64,000 nucleotides of DNA from Streptomyces kronopolitis (GCF_014646275.1 NZ_BMND01000005.1:124001-188000), one strand, 5' to 3'. Shown: positions 42,735 through 52,187, counted from the stretch's first letter. Notes: generated by a model not told the origin, from the sequence alone. Made by a program: numbers and translations.

Positions 42735-43118
42735 CTACAGCGTGACGGAGATCCCCACATGGGGCCGCCGCCCGCCGCGCACCAGCGCGCCGACGCCGTC
42801 CATCAGCCGGAACCGCAGCCCGTATTTGCGCGCCATCGCCTTGCGCACCCGGCCGAGCGCGGCGCTGCCCTCCAGGAGCCGGCCGGTGCCTTCGAGGCTC
42901 TGCGCGCCCTCGGCGATCCGCCCGCGCACATCGCACGGGGTGACGGTCACCCGCGCGCCGTTGCGCAGCCGCTTGACCTTCCCGCTGTCGTCCCGCGTCC
43001 ACACCAGGAGTTCGCCGCCCTCGGCGACCGCCCAGACAGGGGTGGCCACCGGGGTGCCGTTCCTGCGGAAGGTGACCAGGCTGACGTACGGGCTGCGCGC
43101 GACCTCTTCGGGAATCAT
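42735..43118 (-). CDS. PPOX-class F420/flavin oxidoreductase-fold protein
   Basis: A 127-residue split-barrel protein: SPYVSLVTFRRNGTPVATPVWAV, LLVWTRDDSGKVKRLRNGARVTVTPCDVRG and a tail GGRRPHVGISVTL. The pattern (RxG.PV.TPVW) is that of actinobacterial PPOX-class proteins, many of which bind F420. Small single-domain enzyme, substrate unknown. Shares orientation with the ROK regulator that lies upstream. Confidence 0.82.
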   Translation of the reverse strand: MIPEEVARSPYVSLVTFRRNGTPVATPVWAVAEGGELLVWTRDDSGKVKRLRNGARVTVTPCDVRGRIAEGAQSLEGTGRLLEGSAALGRVRKAMARKYGLRFRLMDGVGALVRGGRRPHVGISVTL

Positions 43119-43153
43119 GAGCGCAGCCTAGGCCGTCGGTTCGCGGGCGGCCG

Positions 43154-44374
43154 CTACCGGTCGAGGACGACCAGCGGATCGTCCAGCACCGGCTGCCAGG
43201 CCAGCTCGGCAGCGCCGACCAGGCTGTTGTGGTCGAGCCCGCACGGCAGGATCGGCACCCCGCCGCTGCGGCCCCACAGGCTGCGGTCGGCGACGACCGC
43301 GCGCAGCCGCTCCGGGTCGGCCTTCAGCAGGTCGCGGTGGAGGCCGCCGAGGATGATGCGGTCGGGGTTGAGGATGTTGACGAGCCCGGCGATCCCGAGG
43401 CCCAGGCGGTCGATGAGCAGATCGGCCGCGGCACGGACGCCCGGATCGGCGTACTCGTCCCGCAGCAGATCGGCGGCCTGCTGGAGCAGCGAGACCTCGG
43501 GGCCCGGTTCGCGGCCCGCGGCGCCGAGGAAGGCGAGCGGGTCCGCCTCGACGTCCAGGCAGCCGCGGCTGCCGCAGTGGCAGGGCGCCCCTTCGGGGTT
43601 GACCGTCAGATGGCCGACCTCCAGTGCCAGGCCCGAACTGCCGCTGTGCAGACGGCCGTCGAGCACCAGCGCCCCGCCGACGCCGCGGTGGCCGGAGGCC
43701 ACACAGAGCAGATCGCGGGCGCCCCGGCCGGCGCCGTGGCGGTGCTCGGCGAGCGCCATGAGGTTGACGTCGTTACCGGTGAAGCCGATCGCGTCGGTGA
43801 CGCCCGGGATGCCGGCGTCGGTGAGCGCACGCAGGAACAGCGCGCGGACCGGGGCGCCCGCGGGCCAGGCGAGGTGCAGCGGGTTGAGGGCCTCGCCGTC
43901 CGGTTCGGCGACCGCGGAGGGCACCGCGAGACCGGCGCCGAGGCAGCGCCGTCCGGTCTCGCGCAGCAGCTCCGCACCGGCCCCGACGGCGTCGGCGAGC
44001 ACGTGCGCCGGGTCGGCGGGGATGGTGCCGCAGCCGGTCGAGGTCGCCACGATGCGGCCCCCGAGGGCGACCAGCGCGACCCGGAACCCGTCGGCGTGGA
44101 TCTGCGCGGCGAGCACGACGGGTCCGCGCTCGGCGACGAACAGCCGGTGGGAGGGGCGTCCTTGGGAGCCTGCCGAGGCGGTCGGCCGGGAGTCGACGGT
44201 GATCAGGCCGAGCGCTTCGAGCTCGGCGGCCACCGCCCCCGCGGTGGCGCGGGTCACGCCGAGTTCGGAGGTCAGGACGGCGCGGGTGGGCGCGCGTCCG
44301 GTGTGTACAAGCTCCAGTGCGGGGCCGAGTGCGCCACGGCCCCGCTCCAACCTGGTTGTCCGAGTCTGGGTCAC
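43154..44374 (-). CDS. ROK-family transcriptional regulator
   Basis: A 406-residue ROK regulator (NagC/XylR type). N-terminal winged helix: ELVHTGRAPTRAVLTSELGVTRATAGAVAAELEALGLI. The ROK sugar-binding/kinase-like domain contains GLAVPSAVAEPDGEAL, NDVNLMALAEHRHG, VGHLTVNPEGAPCHCGSRGCLDVEA (the zinc motif) and NPDRIILGG. GTG at 44374 is preferred to GTG at 44401 because a promoter places the transcript start at or next to it (leaderless). It is divergent from the MFS gene with overlapping promoters and probably regulates it. Confidence 0.85.
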   Translation of the reverse strand: MTQTRTTRLERGRGALGPALELVHTGRAPTRAVLTSELGVTRATAGAVAAELEALGLITVDSRPTASAGSQGRPSHRLFVAERGPVVLAAQIHADGFRVALVALGGRIVATSTGCGTIPADPAHVLADAVGAGAELLRETGRRCLGAGLAVPSAVAEPDGEALNPLHLAWPAGAPVRALFLRALTDAGIPGVTDAIGFTGNDVNLMALAEHRHGAGRGARDLLCVASGHRGVGGALVLDGRLHSGSSGLALEVGHLTVNPEGAPCHCGSRGCLDVEADPLAFLGAAGREPGPEVSLLQQAADLLRDEYADPGVRAAADLLIDRLGLGIAGLVNILNPDRIILGGLHRDLLKADPERLRAVVADRSLWGRSGGVPILPCGLDHNSLVGAAELAWQPVLDDPLVVLDR

Positions 44375-44408
44375 CCCTCTATTCTGACTTTGTGCCGACA
44401 CTAAACAA
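44356..44408. promoter_or_regulatory. Overlapping divergent leaderless promoters of the ROK regulator and MFS genes
   Basis: Rightward: TTGTCC (44356-44361), 18-base spacer, TATTCT (44380-44385), then six bases to GTG at 44392. Leftward: TTGTTT (44408-44403), 16-base spacer, CAGAAT (44386-44381), then six bases to GTG at 44374. The two -10 boxes lie on the same seven base pairs, so the promoters should exclude each other, and both messages would start at or near their first codon. Confidence 0.65.
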
Positions 44409-45636
44409 AATACGGGCCGCCCTGACCCCGCACCGCGGCCCGTTCCCCACCGATCCGCACCTCACCCCGCTCCGCGTCGCCCTCACCGCGTTCTTCGCCA
44501 TGGACGGCTTCCTCTTCGCCGGCTGGGTCGTCCGGATCCCCGCGATCAAGGCGCAGACGGGCGCCGGGGCCGGGACCCTCGGACTCGCGCTGCTCGGCGT
44601 GTCGGCCGGCGCGGTCGCCTTCATGATGCTCACCGGGCGGCTGTGCCGGCGGTTCGGCAGCCACACCGTGACCACCGCCTCCGCGGCCGCCCTCGCGCTG
44701 AGCATCGTGCTGCCGCCGCTGACCCACTCGGCCACCGCGCTGGGCCTGGTCCTGCTGGTCTTCGGCGCCGCCTACGGCTCCCTCAACGTCGCGATGAACA
44801 GCGCGGCGGTCGACCTCATCGGCGCCCTGCGGCGCCCGGTGATGCCCAGCTTCCACGCCGCCTTCAGCCTCGGCGGCATGCTCGGCGCCGGGCTCGGCGG
44901 GCTGGTCGCGGGCAGCCTGTCCCCCACCGTCCACCTCGTGCTCCTCGCCGTGCTCGGACTGCTGGTGACGGCCGTCGCGGGACGCGCGCTGCACGTCCAC
45001 CCGGCTCCGGTCGTCCCCGAGCGGCGCCCGGCGGCCGCGGAGAGCCGGCCGTCGGGCGGACGCGCGGGGCTGCGCCTGGTCGTCGTCTTCGGGCTGATCG
45101 CCCTGTGCACCGCCTACGGCGAGGGCGCGATGGCCGACTGGGGCGCACTGCACCTCACCCAGGATCTGGCCGCCGGCCCCGGGACGGCCGCCGCCGGCTA
45201 CGCCGTCTTCGCGCTGGCGATGACCGTCGGACGGCTCTCCGGGACCGCTCTCGTCCAACGCTTCGGCGCGGCCCGGGCGCTGATCGCGGGCGGGGCCACG
45301 GCTACCGCGGGCATGCTGCTGGGGGCGCTCGCCCCCACCGTCTGGGCGGCCGGTGCCGGCTTCGCCGTCGCGGGCCTGGGCCTGGCCAACATCTTCCCCA
45401 TCGCCATCGCCCGGGCCGGCGAGAGCGGCGGCGCGGACGGCGTCGCCGTGGCCTCGACCGTCGGCTACGGCGGCATGCTGCTCGGCCCGCCCGCCATCGG
45501 CTTCCTCGCGGAGGCCACGAGCCTGCCCCTCGCCCTGACCACGGTCGCCCTGCTCGCGGCGGTCGCGGCCGGCATCGCCTACCTCACCCGCGGGGCGCAC
45601 CACGCCGGAACCGGGAGCGGAACCGGAAGCCGGTGA
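44392..45636 (+). CDS. Major facilitator superfamily transporter
   Basis: A 414-residue membrane protein with about twelve hydrophobic segments. Between segments 2 and 3 is MMLTGRLCRRFGSH, the MFS G-x-x-x-D/R-R-x-G-like loop, and in the second half ALAMTVGRLSGTALVQRFG repeats the pattern. The opening FFAMDGFLFAGWVVRIPAIKAQTG is common to sugar-type or unspecific MFS exporters. The substrate is probably a sugar or drug, given the divergent ROK regulator. GTG start is leaderless (see promoter). Confidence 0.87.
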   Translation: MPTLNKIRAALTPHRGPFPTDPHLTPLRVALTAFFAMDGFLFAGWVVRIPAIKAQTGAGAGTLGLALLGVSAGAVAFMMLTGRLCRRFGSHTVTTASAAALALSIVLPPLTHSATALGLVLLVFGAAYGSLNVAMNSAAVDLIGALRRPVMPSFHAAFSLGGMLGAGLGGLVAGSLSPTVHLVLLAVLGLLVTAVAGRALHVHPAPVVPERRPAAAESRPSGGRAGLRLVVVFGLIALCTAYGEGAMADWGALHLTQDLAAGPGTAAAGYAVFALAMTVGRLSGTALVQRFGAARALIAGGATATAGMLLGALAPTVWAAGAGFAVAGLGLANIFPIAIARAGESGGADGVAVASTVGYGGMLLGPPAIGFLAEATSLPLALTTVALLAAVAAGIAYLTRGAHHAGTGSGTGSR

Positions 45637-45680
45637 GGCGGGTGGAGGCGCGAGGGGACGCGCTCCGCCGTGCATCGTCG

Positions 45681-45731
45681 CGTGGCGTGGCGTGCTGCGG
45701 CGTGGCGAGGCATGGCTCGTCGTGTGGCGTG
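45681..45731. repeat. Short imperfect GTGGC/GCGTGGC repeat tract
   Basis: CGTGGCG-like units recur about six times within 50 bases between the MFS stop and the next gene. Likely a simple-sequence tract with no coding role. Confidence 0.5.
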
Positions 45732-45920
45732 CGGGGGGGCGGTGGGGCGCCTCGTCGCACGGTGTCCCGATCCCAGCCGAACTCCGGGTGGTTGAGTCCG
45801 CAATGACCGCTTCTGCGCTGGTCAGAGCGGGTGGCGGTGGGTAATGGATCATGGCGCAGGCCGGCCGGGAACGGGACCCGCGCGGGTCCGTTGTCAGTGC
45901 CGGCTGGCACACTCTGGGGC

Positions 45921-46673
45921 ATGGAGATCACCGAGTTCGTCGAAACGCTGCGACTGGACGGAGGCCTGCTCGCCGATGCCGCCGAGGAGGCGGGTCCCGA
46001 TGCCCGGATTCCGGCCTGCCCCGAGTGGCAGATGCGGGATCTGGTCAGTCATATCGGGCGGGTCCACCGCTGGGCGACGGAGTTCGTGACCCAGGGGAAG
46101 GACCAGCCGGGCTCCTTCCCGGAGGCCCCCGATCTGCCCGACGGCGAGCTCGTCGGCTGGCTGCGCGAGGGCCATCACCAGCTCGTCCTGGCCCTGCACT
46201 CCGCCCCGCAGGACCTGGCGGCCTGGACGTTTCTGCCCGCCCCGTCCCCCCTGGCGTTCTGGGCGCGCCGCCAGGCACACGAGACCTCGGTGCACCGCGC
46301 CGACGCCCAGCAGGCGCTCGGCGCGTCCCTCACCCCGCTGCCGTCCGCCTTCGCCGCCGACGGCATCGACGAGATCCTGACGGGCTTTCACGCCGGCGAC
46401 CGCAGCAAGCTCCGCACGGACCTCCCCCGCTCGCTGCGACTGCGCGCGACGGACTCCCCCGGCGCCGAATGGACCGTCCAGCTCTCCGACGCCCCGCCGC
46501 GCACAACGCGCACGATCGAGGGCCCCGAGGCCGCAAAGCCGGTGGACTGCACGATCGAGGGCCCGGCCGAGGAGCTGTACCTCGCCCTGTGGAACCGTCT
46601 GCCGTGGGACGCACTGAAGATCACCGGCGACGAGACCCTGCCGCAGCTGTGGCGGGAGCGCGGAAGCATCTGA
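45921..46673 (+). CDS. Maleylpyruvate isomerase/mycothiol-dependent family protein
   Basis: A 250-residue protein with an N-terminal DinB-like metal-binding bundle: IPACPEWQMRDLVSHIGRVHRWATEFV (His at LVSHIG) and FWARRQAHETSVHRADAQQAL (HETSVHR, the remaining histidines). The C-terminal part (LRLRATDSPGAEWTVQL, VDCTIEGPAEELYLALWNRLPWDAL) matches the accessory domain of mycothiol-dependent maleylpyruvate isomerases. The presence of mycothiol chemistry fits an actinomycete. Exact substrate unknown. ATG 45921 begins the family-typical sequence. Confidence 0.85.
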   Translation: MEITEFVETLRLDGGLLADAAEEAGPDARIPACPEWQMRDLVSHIGRVHRWATEFVTQGKDQPGSFPEAPDLPDGELVGWLREGHHQLVLALHSAPQDLAAWTFLPAPSPLAFWARRQAHETSVHRADAQQALGASLTPLPSAFAADGIDEILTGFHAGDRSKLRTDLPRSLRLRATDSPGAEWTVQLSDAPPRTTRTIEGPEAAKPVDCTIEGPAEELYLALWNRLPWDALKITGDETLPQLWRERGSI

Positions 46674-47055
46674 GGAGGGGGCCCGGGGGGCGGGCGTCCG
46701 GGGGCGGGGCGTCCGGTCACGGGAACACGTCCCGCTGCCCGGCTGCCCCACTGGCTCGCCCCTCTCCCCGGGAACGCCGTCCCTCCCGGTCAGCCCGGCC
46801 AGCTGGGTCGCACCAAACCCGAACTCACAGGCCAGGACGACCAGTTGGGGCCCACCCTCAGGCGCCCGGCTTCATGCAGGGTGCCGCCGACATGGGCTTG
46901 AGTCCACGCGAGAGCATCGCCGCGCCCACGTCGGCCGTGCGTTCCCTACACGGTCGCTCTGGACCACACCCGGCCCTGATGGCGTCAGCCCGGCGCCGCG
47001 GACGGCCGTACTCCCGGGGGGGGGTACGGCCCGCCCGAAGGCCCCCGTCCGCCGC
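46674..47055. other. Non-coding spacer
   Basis: About 380 bases between convergent genes. Includes runs of G (46676-46710 and 47018-47025). No convincing gene or terminator found by eye. Confidence 0.3.
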
Positions 47056-48261
47056 TCACCCCCGGTCCATCGCCTCCAGCGCCCGCCGGGCCACCGGGCG
47101 GGTGCGGACGATCTCGGCCAGGGTGGTGTTGCCGCGGGTGATCTTCGCGAAGGTGTGCCAGGCGGGGCGGAAGCCCGTGATCGCGGCGTGCAGCAGGCCG
47201 GGGCGGCGGGTGAAGACCTGGAGCATCCGGCGCCCCACGCCCATCTCCACACCGAGGCCCGCCTTGATGGCGAAGGCGTAATTGAGGGCCTGGCGGCGGG
47301 CGTCCACCGCGTCGTGCGCCTCGGAGACCCGTACCGCCCACTCCCCCGCGAGCCGCCCGGACCGCAGCGCGAAGGAGATGCCCTCGCGGGTCCACGGCTC
47401 CAGCAGCCCGGCGGCGTCCCCGCACACCAGCACCCGGCCGCGGGACAGCGGGGAGTCATCGGCGCGGCAGCGCGTCAGATGCCCCGAGGAGATGCTCGGC
47501 TCGAAGCCGGCCAGGCCCAGCCGGCCGATGAAGTCCTCCAGATAGCGCTTGGTCGCCGCGCCCTCGCCGCGGGCCGAGATGACACCGACGGTGAGGGTGT
47601 CGCCCTTGGGGAACACCCAGCCGTAGCTGCCGGGGATCGGTCCCCAGTCGATGAGCACCCGGCCCGCCCAGTCCTCGGCGACCGGCGGCGGCACCGGAAT
47701 CTCCGCCTCCAGGCCCAGGTCGACCTCGTCGACCTTGACCCCGACATGGCCTCCTATACGGCCCGCGCTGCCGTCCGCGCCGACCACCGCACGGGCCAGC
47801 ACCACCTCACCGTCGCCCAGCACCAGCGCGACGGTCCGCCGGTCCGGCACCTCGGCGCCGTGCTGCTCCACCCGGGCGACCGAGACACCGGTGCGGACCG
47901 TGGCGCCCGCGTCCTTGGCCGACTCGACGAGCCGGGCGTCGAACTCGGGGCGGTTGATCAGCCCGAAGAGCATGTTCTTGGAACGTCGGGTGCGCGTCAG
48001 CCGGCCGTTCAGCGAGAACGTCACCGCGTGCACCCGGTCCCGCAGCGGCAGCTCGAAGCCGGGCGGCAGCGAGTCCCGCGAGGGGCCGATGATGCCGCCG
48101 CCACAGGTCTTGTAGCGCGGCAGATCCGCCTTCTCCAGGAGCAGCACCCGGCGTCCCGTGCACGCCGCGGCATGCGCGGCCGAGGCGCCCGCAGGCCCCG
48201 CGCCCACCACCACGACGTCCCACACCTGCTCGTTGTCCTCCGTTGTCCGCTCGCTGCTCAC
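47056..48261 (-). CDS. Geranylgeranyl reductase family flavoprotein
   Basis: A 401-residue FAD-dependent oxidoreductase. The Rossmann motif is WDVVVVGAGPAGASAAHAAA (about 14-33), then LLLEKADLPRYKTCGGGI, the YKxCGGG signature of the geranylgeranyl reductase family, VVGADGSAGRI and LVCGDAAGLLEPWTREGI (the second FAD motif). These enzymes reduce isoprenoid double bonds in lipids, quinones or carotenoids. GTG at 48261 gives the flavoprotein start; the longer upstream frame is composed of non-coding-like residues. Divergent from the dipeptidase. Confidence 0.87.
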   Translation of the reverse strand: MSSERTTEDNEQVWDVVVVGAGPAGASAAHAAACTGRRVLLLEKADLPRYKTCGGGIIGPSRDSLPPGFELPLRDRVHAVTFSLNGRLTRTRRSKNMLFGLINRPEFDARLVESAKDAGATVRTGVSVARVEQHGAEVPDRRTVALVLGDGEVVLARAVVGADGSAGRIGGHVGVKVDEVDLGLEAEIPVPPPVAEDWAGRVLIDWGPIPGSYGWVFPKGDTLTVGVISARGEGAATKRYLEDFIGRLGLAGFEPSISSGHLTRCRADDSPLSRGRVLVCGDAAGLLEPWTREGISFALRSGRLAGEWAVRVSEAHDAVDARRQALNYAFAIKAGLGVEMGVGRRMLQVFTRRPGLLHAAITGFRPAWHTFAKITRGNTTLAEIVRTRPVARRALEAMDRG

Positions 48262-48439
48262 CTGTGCTTCTGCTCCCGTTCGATGGCTGGCTGGGCGTAC
48301 CGCCCGCATCCTACGGGCCCCTGTTGGACGTGGGGCCTGTGGGAAGATCGGGGGCACTGATGTCCGTACGTCCGGTCCGTCCGGCTCACGAGGCCGACAC
48401 GGCCCGTACGCACAACGCCGCGCCCACAAGGAGCGTTCC

Positions 48440-49801
48440 ATGTCTGACCGTCCGCTCGCACAGACCGTCGCCGCACTGCAGCCGCGCGCCAGGACAGAAC
48501 TGGCCGAATTGGTGGCCTTCAAGTCGGTCGCGGACCCGGCCCAGTTCCCCCGGAGCGAGTGCGAGGCGGCCGCCCGGTGGATCACCGATGCGCTGCGGGC
48601 GGACGGCTTCCAGGACGTGGCGCTGCTGGACACCCCCGACGGGACCCAGTCCGTCTACGGCTTCCTGCCCGGCCCGGCCGGCGCCCCGACGGTCCTGCTG
48701 TACGCGCACTACGACGTGCAGCCGCCGCTGGACGAGGACGCCTGGCTCTCCCCGCCGTTCGAGCTGACCGAGCGCGACGGCCGCTGGTACGGCCGCGGCG
48801 CCGCCGACTGCAAGGGCGGCCTGATCATGCATCTGACGGCGCTGCGCGCGCTGAAGGAGCACGGCGGGGTGCCGGTCAACGTCAAGGTGATCGTGGAGGG
48901 TTCCGAGGAGCAGGGCACCGGCGGTCTGGAGCGCTACGCCGAGGCCCACCCCGAGCTGCTGGCCGCCGACGCCATCGTGATCGGCGACGCCGGCAACTTC
49001 CGGGTCGGCCTGCCGACGGTGACCGCCACGCTGCGCGGGATGACCCTGGTGCGCGTCCGGGTCGACACCCTGGAGGGCAATCTGCACTCCGGCCAGTTCG
49101 GCGGCGCGGCCCCCGACGCGCTGGCGGCGCTGATCCGGATCCTGGACTCGCTGCGCGCCGAGGACGGTTCGACGACGGTGCAGGGCCTGGCCGCGGACGC
49201 CACCTGGGACGGCCTGGAGTACCCGGAAGCCGAATTCCGCAAGGACGCCAAGGTCCTGGACGGCGTCGGGCTGCTCGGCGGCGGCACGGTCGCGGACCGG
49301 ATCTGGTCCCGCCCGGCCGTCACCGTGCTGGGCATCGACTGCCCGCCCGTGGTCGGCGCCACGCCCTCGGTGCAGGCGGGCGCGCGGGCCCTGGTGAGCC
49401 TGCGGGTGCCGCCGGGCACGGACGCGGTCGAGGCGACGAAGCTGCTGACCGCGCATCTGGAGGGCGCCGCCCCGTGGGGTGCGCGGGTCGCCGTCGAACA
49501 GGTCGGGCAGGGGCAGGCGTTCCGCGCGGACACCGGCAGCCCGGCGTACGCGTCGATGGCCGCGGCGCTGCGCGAGGCGTACGACGGCGAGGAGATGCAG
49601 ACCGCCGGAATGGGCGGCTCCATCCCGCTGTGCAACACCCTGGCCGGTCTCTACCCGGACGCGGAGATCCTGCTGATCGGCCTGAGCGAGCCGGAGGCGC
49701 AGATCCACGCGGTCAACGAGAGCGTCTCGCCGCAGGAACTGGAGCGGCTCTCCCTGGCGGAGGCGCTGTTCCTGGGGCAATACGCGAAGAGCCGCGGCTG
49801 A
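48440..49801 (+). CDS. M20-family metallo-dipeptidase
   Basis: A 453-residue zinc peptidase. Metal ligands and catalytic residues are visible in LLYAHYDVQPP (His and Asp), GRGAADCKGG (bridging Asp), VEGSEEQGTGG (Glu-Glu) and IVIGDAGN; the lid/dimerisation domain contains GNLHSGQFGG; the final ligand is in SEPEAQIHAVNESV. This is the layout of dipeptidases such as CNDP-type and PepV. Start ATG follows AAGGAGCG. A long hairpin terminates it. Confidence 0.9.
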   Translation: MSDRPLAQTVAALQPRARTELAELVAFKSVADPAQFPRSECEAAARWITDALRADGFQDVALLDTPDGTQSVYGFLPGPAGAPTVLLYAHYDVQPPLDEDAWLSPPFELTERDGRWYGRGAADCKGGLIMHLTALRALKEHGGVPVNVKVIVEGSEEQGTGGLERYAEAHPELLAADAIVIGDAGNFRVGLPTVTATLRGMTLVRVRVDTLEGNLHSGQFGGAAPDALAALIRILDSLRAEDGSTTVQGLAADATWDGLEYPEAEFRKDAKVLDGVGLLGGGTVADRIWSRPAVTVLGIDCPPVVGATPSVQAGARALVSLRVPPGTDAVEATKLLTAHLEGAAPWGARVAVEQVGQGQAFRADTGSPAYASMAAALREAYDGEEMQTAGMGGSIPLCNTLAGLYPDAEILLIGLSEPEAQIHAVNESVSPQELERLSLAEALFLGQYAKSRG

Positions 49802-49812
49802 GGTCCTGATAC

Positions 49813-49860
49813 GCGGCGCCCGTCCCTCCCCGCGGGCTCACCGGGAGGGACGGGCGCCGC
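49813..49860. terminator. Strong bidirectional terminator
   Basis: A perfect 18-base stem (49813-49830 with 49843-49860), 12-base loop, 11 bases after the dipeptidase stop and between convergent genes. Confidence 0.8.
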
Positions 49861-49905
49861 GGCCGGCCGGGATGCCCGGTGGCGCCCGGTCGTTGCGGCG
49901 GGTGG

Positions 49906-50940
49906 TCAGCCGACGGGGACGCCCGCCTCCAGGTGGAGCGGACAGCCCTGTTCGCGGGCGCGCAGCGCCCAGCGCAGCCGGTTCCAGCGCACCGGCGGCA
50001 GCATCTTCTCGGCCTCGGTCTCGGTGACGAAGCGCCAGTCGCGCAGTTCGGAGCCGGGCAGCAGCAGCTTGCCGATCCGGTCGTCGGTCAGCGTGCCGCC
50101 GTCGAAGAGCAGCCGCATTCCGCCGAAACCTGGCGGTTTGGGGGCTTCCCAGTCCAGCACGAGCAGCCGGAGCGCGCCGGGCAGTTCGATGCCGAGTTCC
50201 TCGGCGACCTCCCGCACCCCGGCGCGTGCGGGGGCCTCGCCGCGTTCCACGACGCCCCCGGGGAACTCCCAGCCGGCCTTGTAGGTCGGGTCGACGAGCA
50301 GCACGCGGTCCTGGTCGTCGAAGAGCAGCACCCCGGCCGCGAGCGTCTCGGCGGTCGGTTCGGGGGTCTGCACGATGTCGCAGGCACCGGCGCCGGTCCG
50401 GACGGCCTCGGCGACCTGCTCGGCGGTCTGCCGGGGCGTGAGCCGACCGGTGTCGACGACATGGGCGTCGCCCCGCAGCCAGGGCAGCGCGTCGGCGTAG
50501 GGGCCCAGGTGGGCCAGGCTCCACCGGCGCGTCGACGCGGCGGCCCTGGCGTCCTCGGAGGCCTTCTCGCGCTCTGCTATTCGGTCCCGCAGGATCGTTT
50601 CCTCCGCGTGCACGAGCACATGCCGTACGGGAATCCGGCGGGCGGCGAGGGCCCCGAAGATCTCGTCGCGATACTCCTGCCGCAGCAGCGTCATCGGCGT
50701 GATCAGCGGACCCGGCACTTCGGTGAGCAGTGCCGCGGCGGTGTCCACGACCATGCGCCGCCAGGCCGGCAGATCCTGATAGTCGCTGATCCCCTCGAAC
50801 CGCTTGGCCGGCAGCATCAACCGCAGTCCGCTGCCCAGGAGTTCGGGGTCGTAGAGCGTGCTTCCGGGAAGCAGGTCGAGCAATTCTTGAGCCGCAGTGG
50901 TCTTGCCCGCACCGAACGTGCCGTTCAGCCAGACGATCAC
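49906..50940 (-). CDS. P-loop kinase-like domain fused to a Nudix hydrolase
   Basis: A 344-residue two-domain protein. Residues 1-180 form a small P-loop nucleotide-binding domain: IVWLNGTFGAGKTTAAQELL (Walker A) and HVLVHAEETILRDRIAERE (lid-like Arg segment), similar to adenylate or gluconate kinases. Residues about 200-340 are a Nudix fold: GVLLFDDQDRVLLVDPTY and the box GGVVERGEAPARAGVREVAEEL. This pairing suggests a nucleotide or cofactor salvage step, but the substrate is open. The P-loop start is an ATG right at the beginning of MIVWLNGTFG. Confidence 0.82.
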   Translation of the reverse strand: MIVWLNGTFGAGKTTAAQELLDLLPGSTLYDPELLGSGLRLMLPAKRFEGISDYQDLPAWRRMVVDTAAALLTEVPGPLITPMTLLRQEYRDEIFGALAARRIPVRHVLVHAEETILRDRIAEREKASEDARAAASTRRWSLAHLGPYADALPWLRGDAHVVDTGRLTPRQTAEQVAEAVRTGAGACDIVQTPEPTAETLAAGVLLFDDQDRVLLVDPTYKAGWEFPGGVVERGEAPARAGVREVAEELGIELPGALRLLVLDWEAPKPPGFGGMRLLFDGGTLTDDRIGKLLLPGSELRDWRFVTETEAEKMLPPVRWNRLRWALRAREQGCPLHLEAGVPVG

Positions 50941-52187
50941 GGTTTCCCCTCTTCCCTAGACCCAGGTGAGTTGCCCGGAACACCCTGCCACGGAAAGTCC
51001 GGGGACAGGGGCCGCGCACAGGACCGGGAACGTAGCGCATTCGACCAACGGCGCGGCCAGGGAGACTTCGCGCACCCATGGACGAGCCGATCGCGAAATG
51101 CATCGCGCGGAGGATACCGGTCACCGATCCCCGCCGCGAAGCCCCCGGCAAACAAGCGCTCCCCAGCCCCTCCAGAACCGAAACCCTCCCCCGCGGACCG
51201 GATTCCCGGGCCCCGGCGGCCGACCCGTCCCGCATATGACGGCGGCCCATGGGCGGTCGACGGCCGCTTCCGCACGGTCCGCCGGCACGTGCCCGCCCCG
51301 GCCCCGGGCGGGAAAGGGAATGCCTCGGGAGCGGAGCGGAAATTCCGGCTTCAGCGGGAAGGCAATGGGCGTCAGCGCACGGCGATATGAGGTGGTTCCA
51401 GGGCGGCTTGGGGGACATTCGGAGGCGATTTGGGGGCGCCATCGGAGGAATAGCGGCCGGTAATGAACTCGGGGCGAAGGAAGCCGCGATTTCGCCAACG
51501 CCGTGCAGCGACGGCAGCCACCGGGAGGAATTCACCGTCCTTCCGGAGCAGTTACCGGAAGGCGGTTGGTGGACGCACGGAAGGTATACAGAGGGAGAGT
51601 GACCTGCCGGTATTGCATCCGGAACGTCCACTCCGCGGCGGATGCCGAACGCCGGGCATTCCGCGTGTGGAGTGTGCACCACCGTCACCGGAATGCGGAC
51701 GGGGAGGCGGATACGGGGGGACGGTATGGCGGCGGATATGGAGGTGAGTTCACAGGTGAGCCGCCGGGCAGCGGAACTCCTCCACGCCACCGACCGCGAA
51801 AGGCGGCGCGCGGGGGCAGGACCCCGGGAACGGTGCAACGGGCGATCGGGCCGGGCGCAGAATGCCCGGACCGGCGTGGGTGCCGGAGTGAGTGCCGGAG
51901 TTGGCGCAGACCTGTCGGCGGCGGGGGAAGGGCGCGCGGGCGGCCCACGAGCCGACCCGGCCCCCACGGACCGAACGCCCCGGGTCACCCTCCGACCAAA
52001 CCAAACAGAACCAAACGCGAATGGCGCGATCCTGCCCCGAACTCCCCGCAAATGCCGGCGGTTTGCCCATCACAGAGGAAACCCAGCCACCCCTCTTCCA
52101 ACAGACTCCAACAAGCTCTACCGTAAACACCCCTCAGCGATCGGTCGCGACCCCACCCACCTCTCGCGAAGACGGAGGACGCGAAGC
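50941..52187. other. Long region without a recognisable gene
   Basis: About 1.25 kb between the kinase-Nudix gene and the alpha-galactosidase gene, transcribed away from each other. Some frames stay open here on the + strand (for example 51503-52126), but they are Arg/Pro/Gly-rich, lack ribosome sites, and overlap other open frames; I read them as non-coding. The stretch includes A-rich patches (around 51980-52030 and 52070-52120) and short GGAATTC-like tracts. It may hold a complex regulatory region for the secreted enzyme. Confidence 0.4.

Noticed and set aside
45681..45731. GTGGC repeat tract as a CRISPR-like or regulatory array
   Set aside because: Units are only 5-7 bases, irregular and without unique spacers; a simple-sequence tract fits better.
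51503..52126. Possible protein upstream of the alpha-galactosidase
   Set aside because: Low-complexity Arg/Pro/Gly sequence, no ribosome site, overlapping alternative frames equally open.
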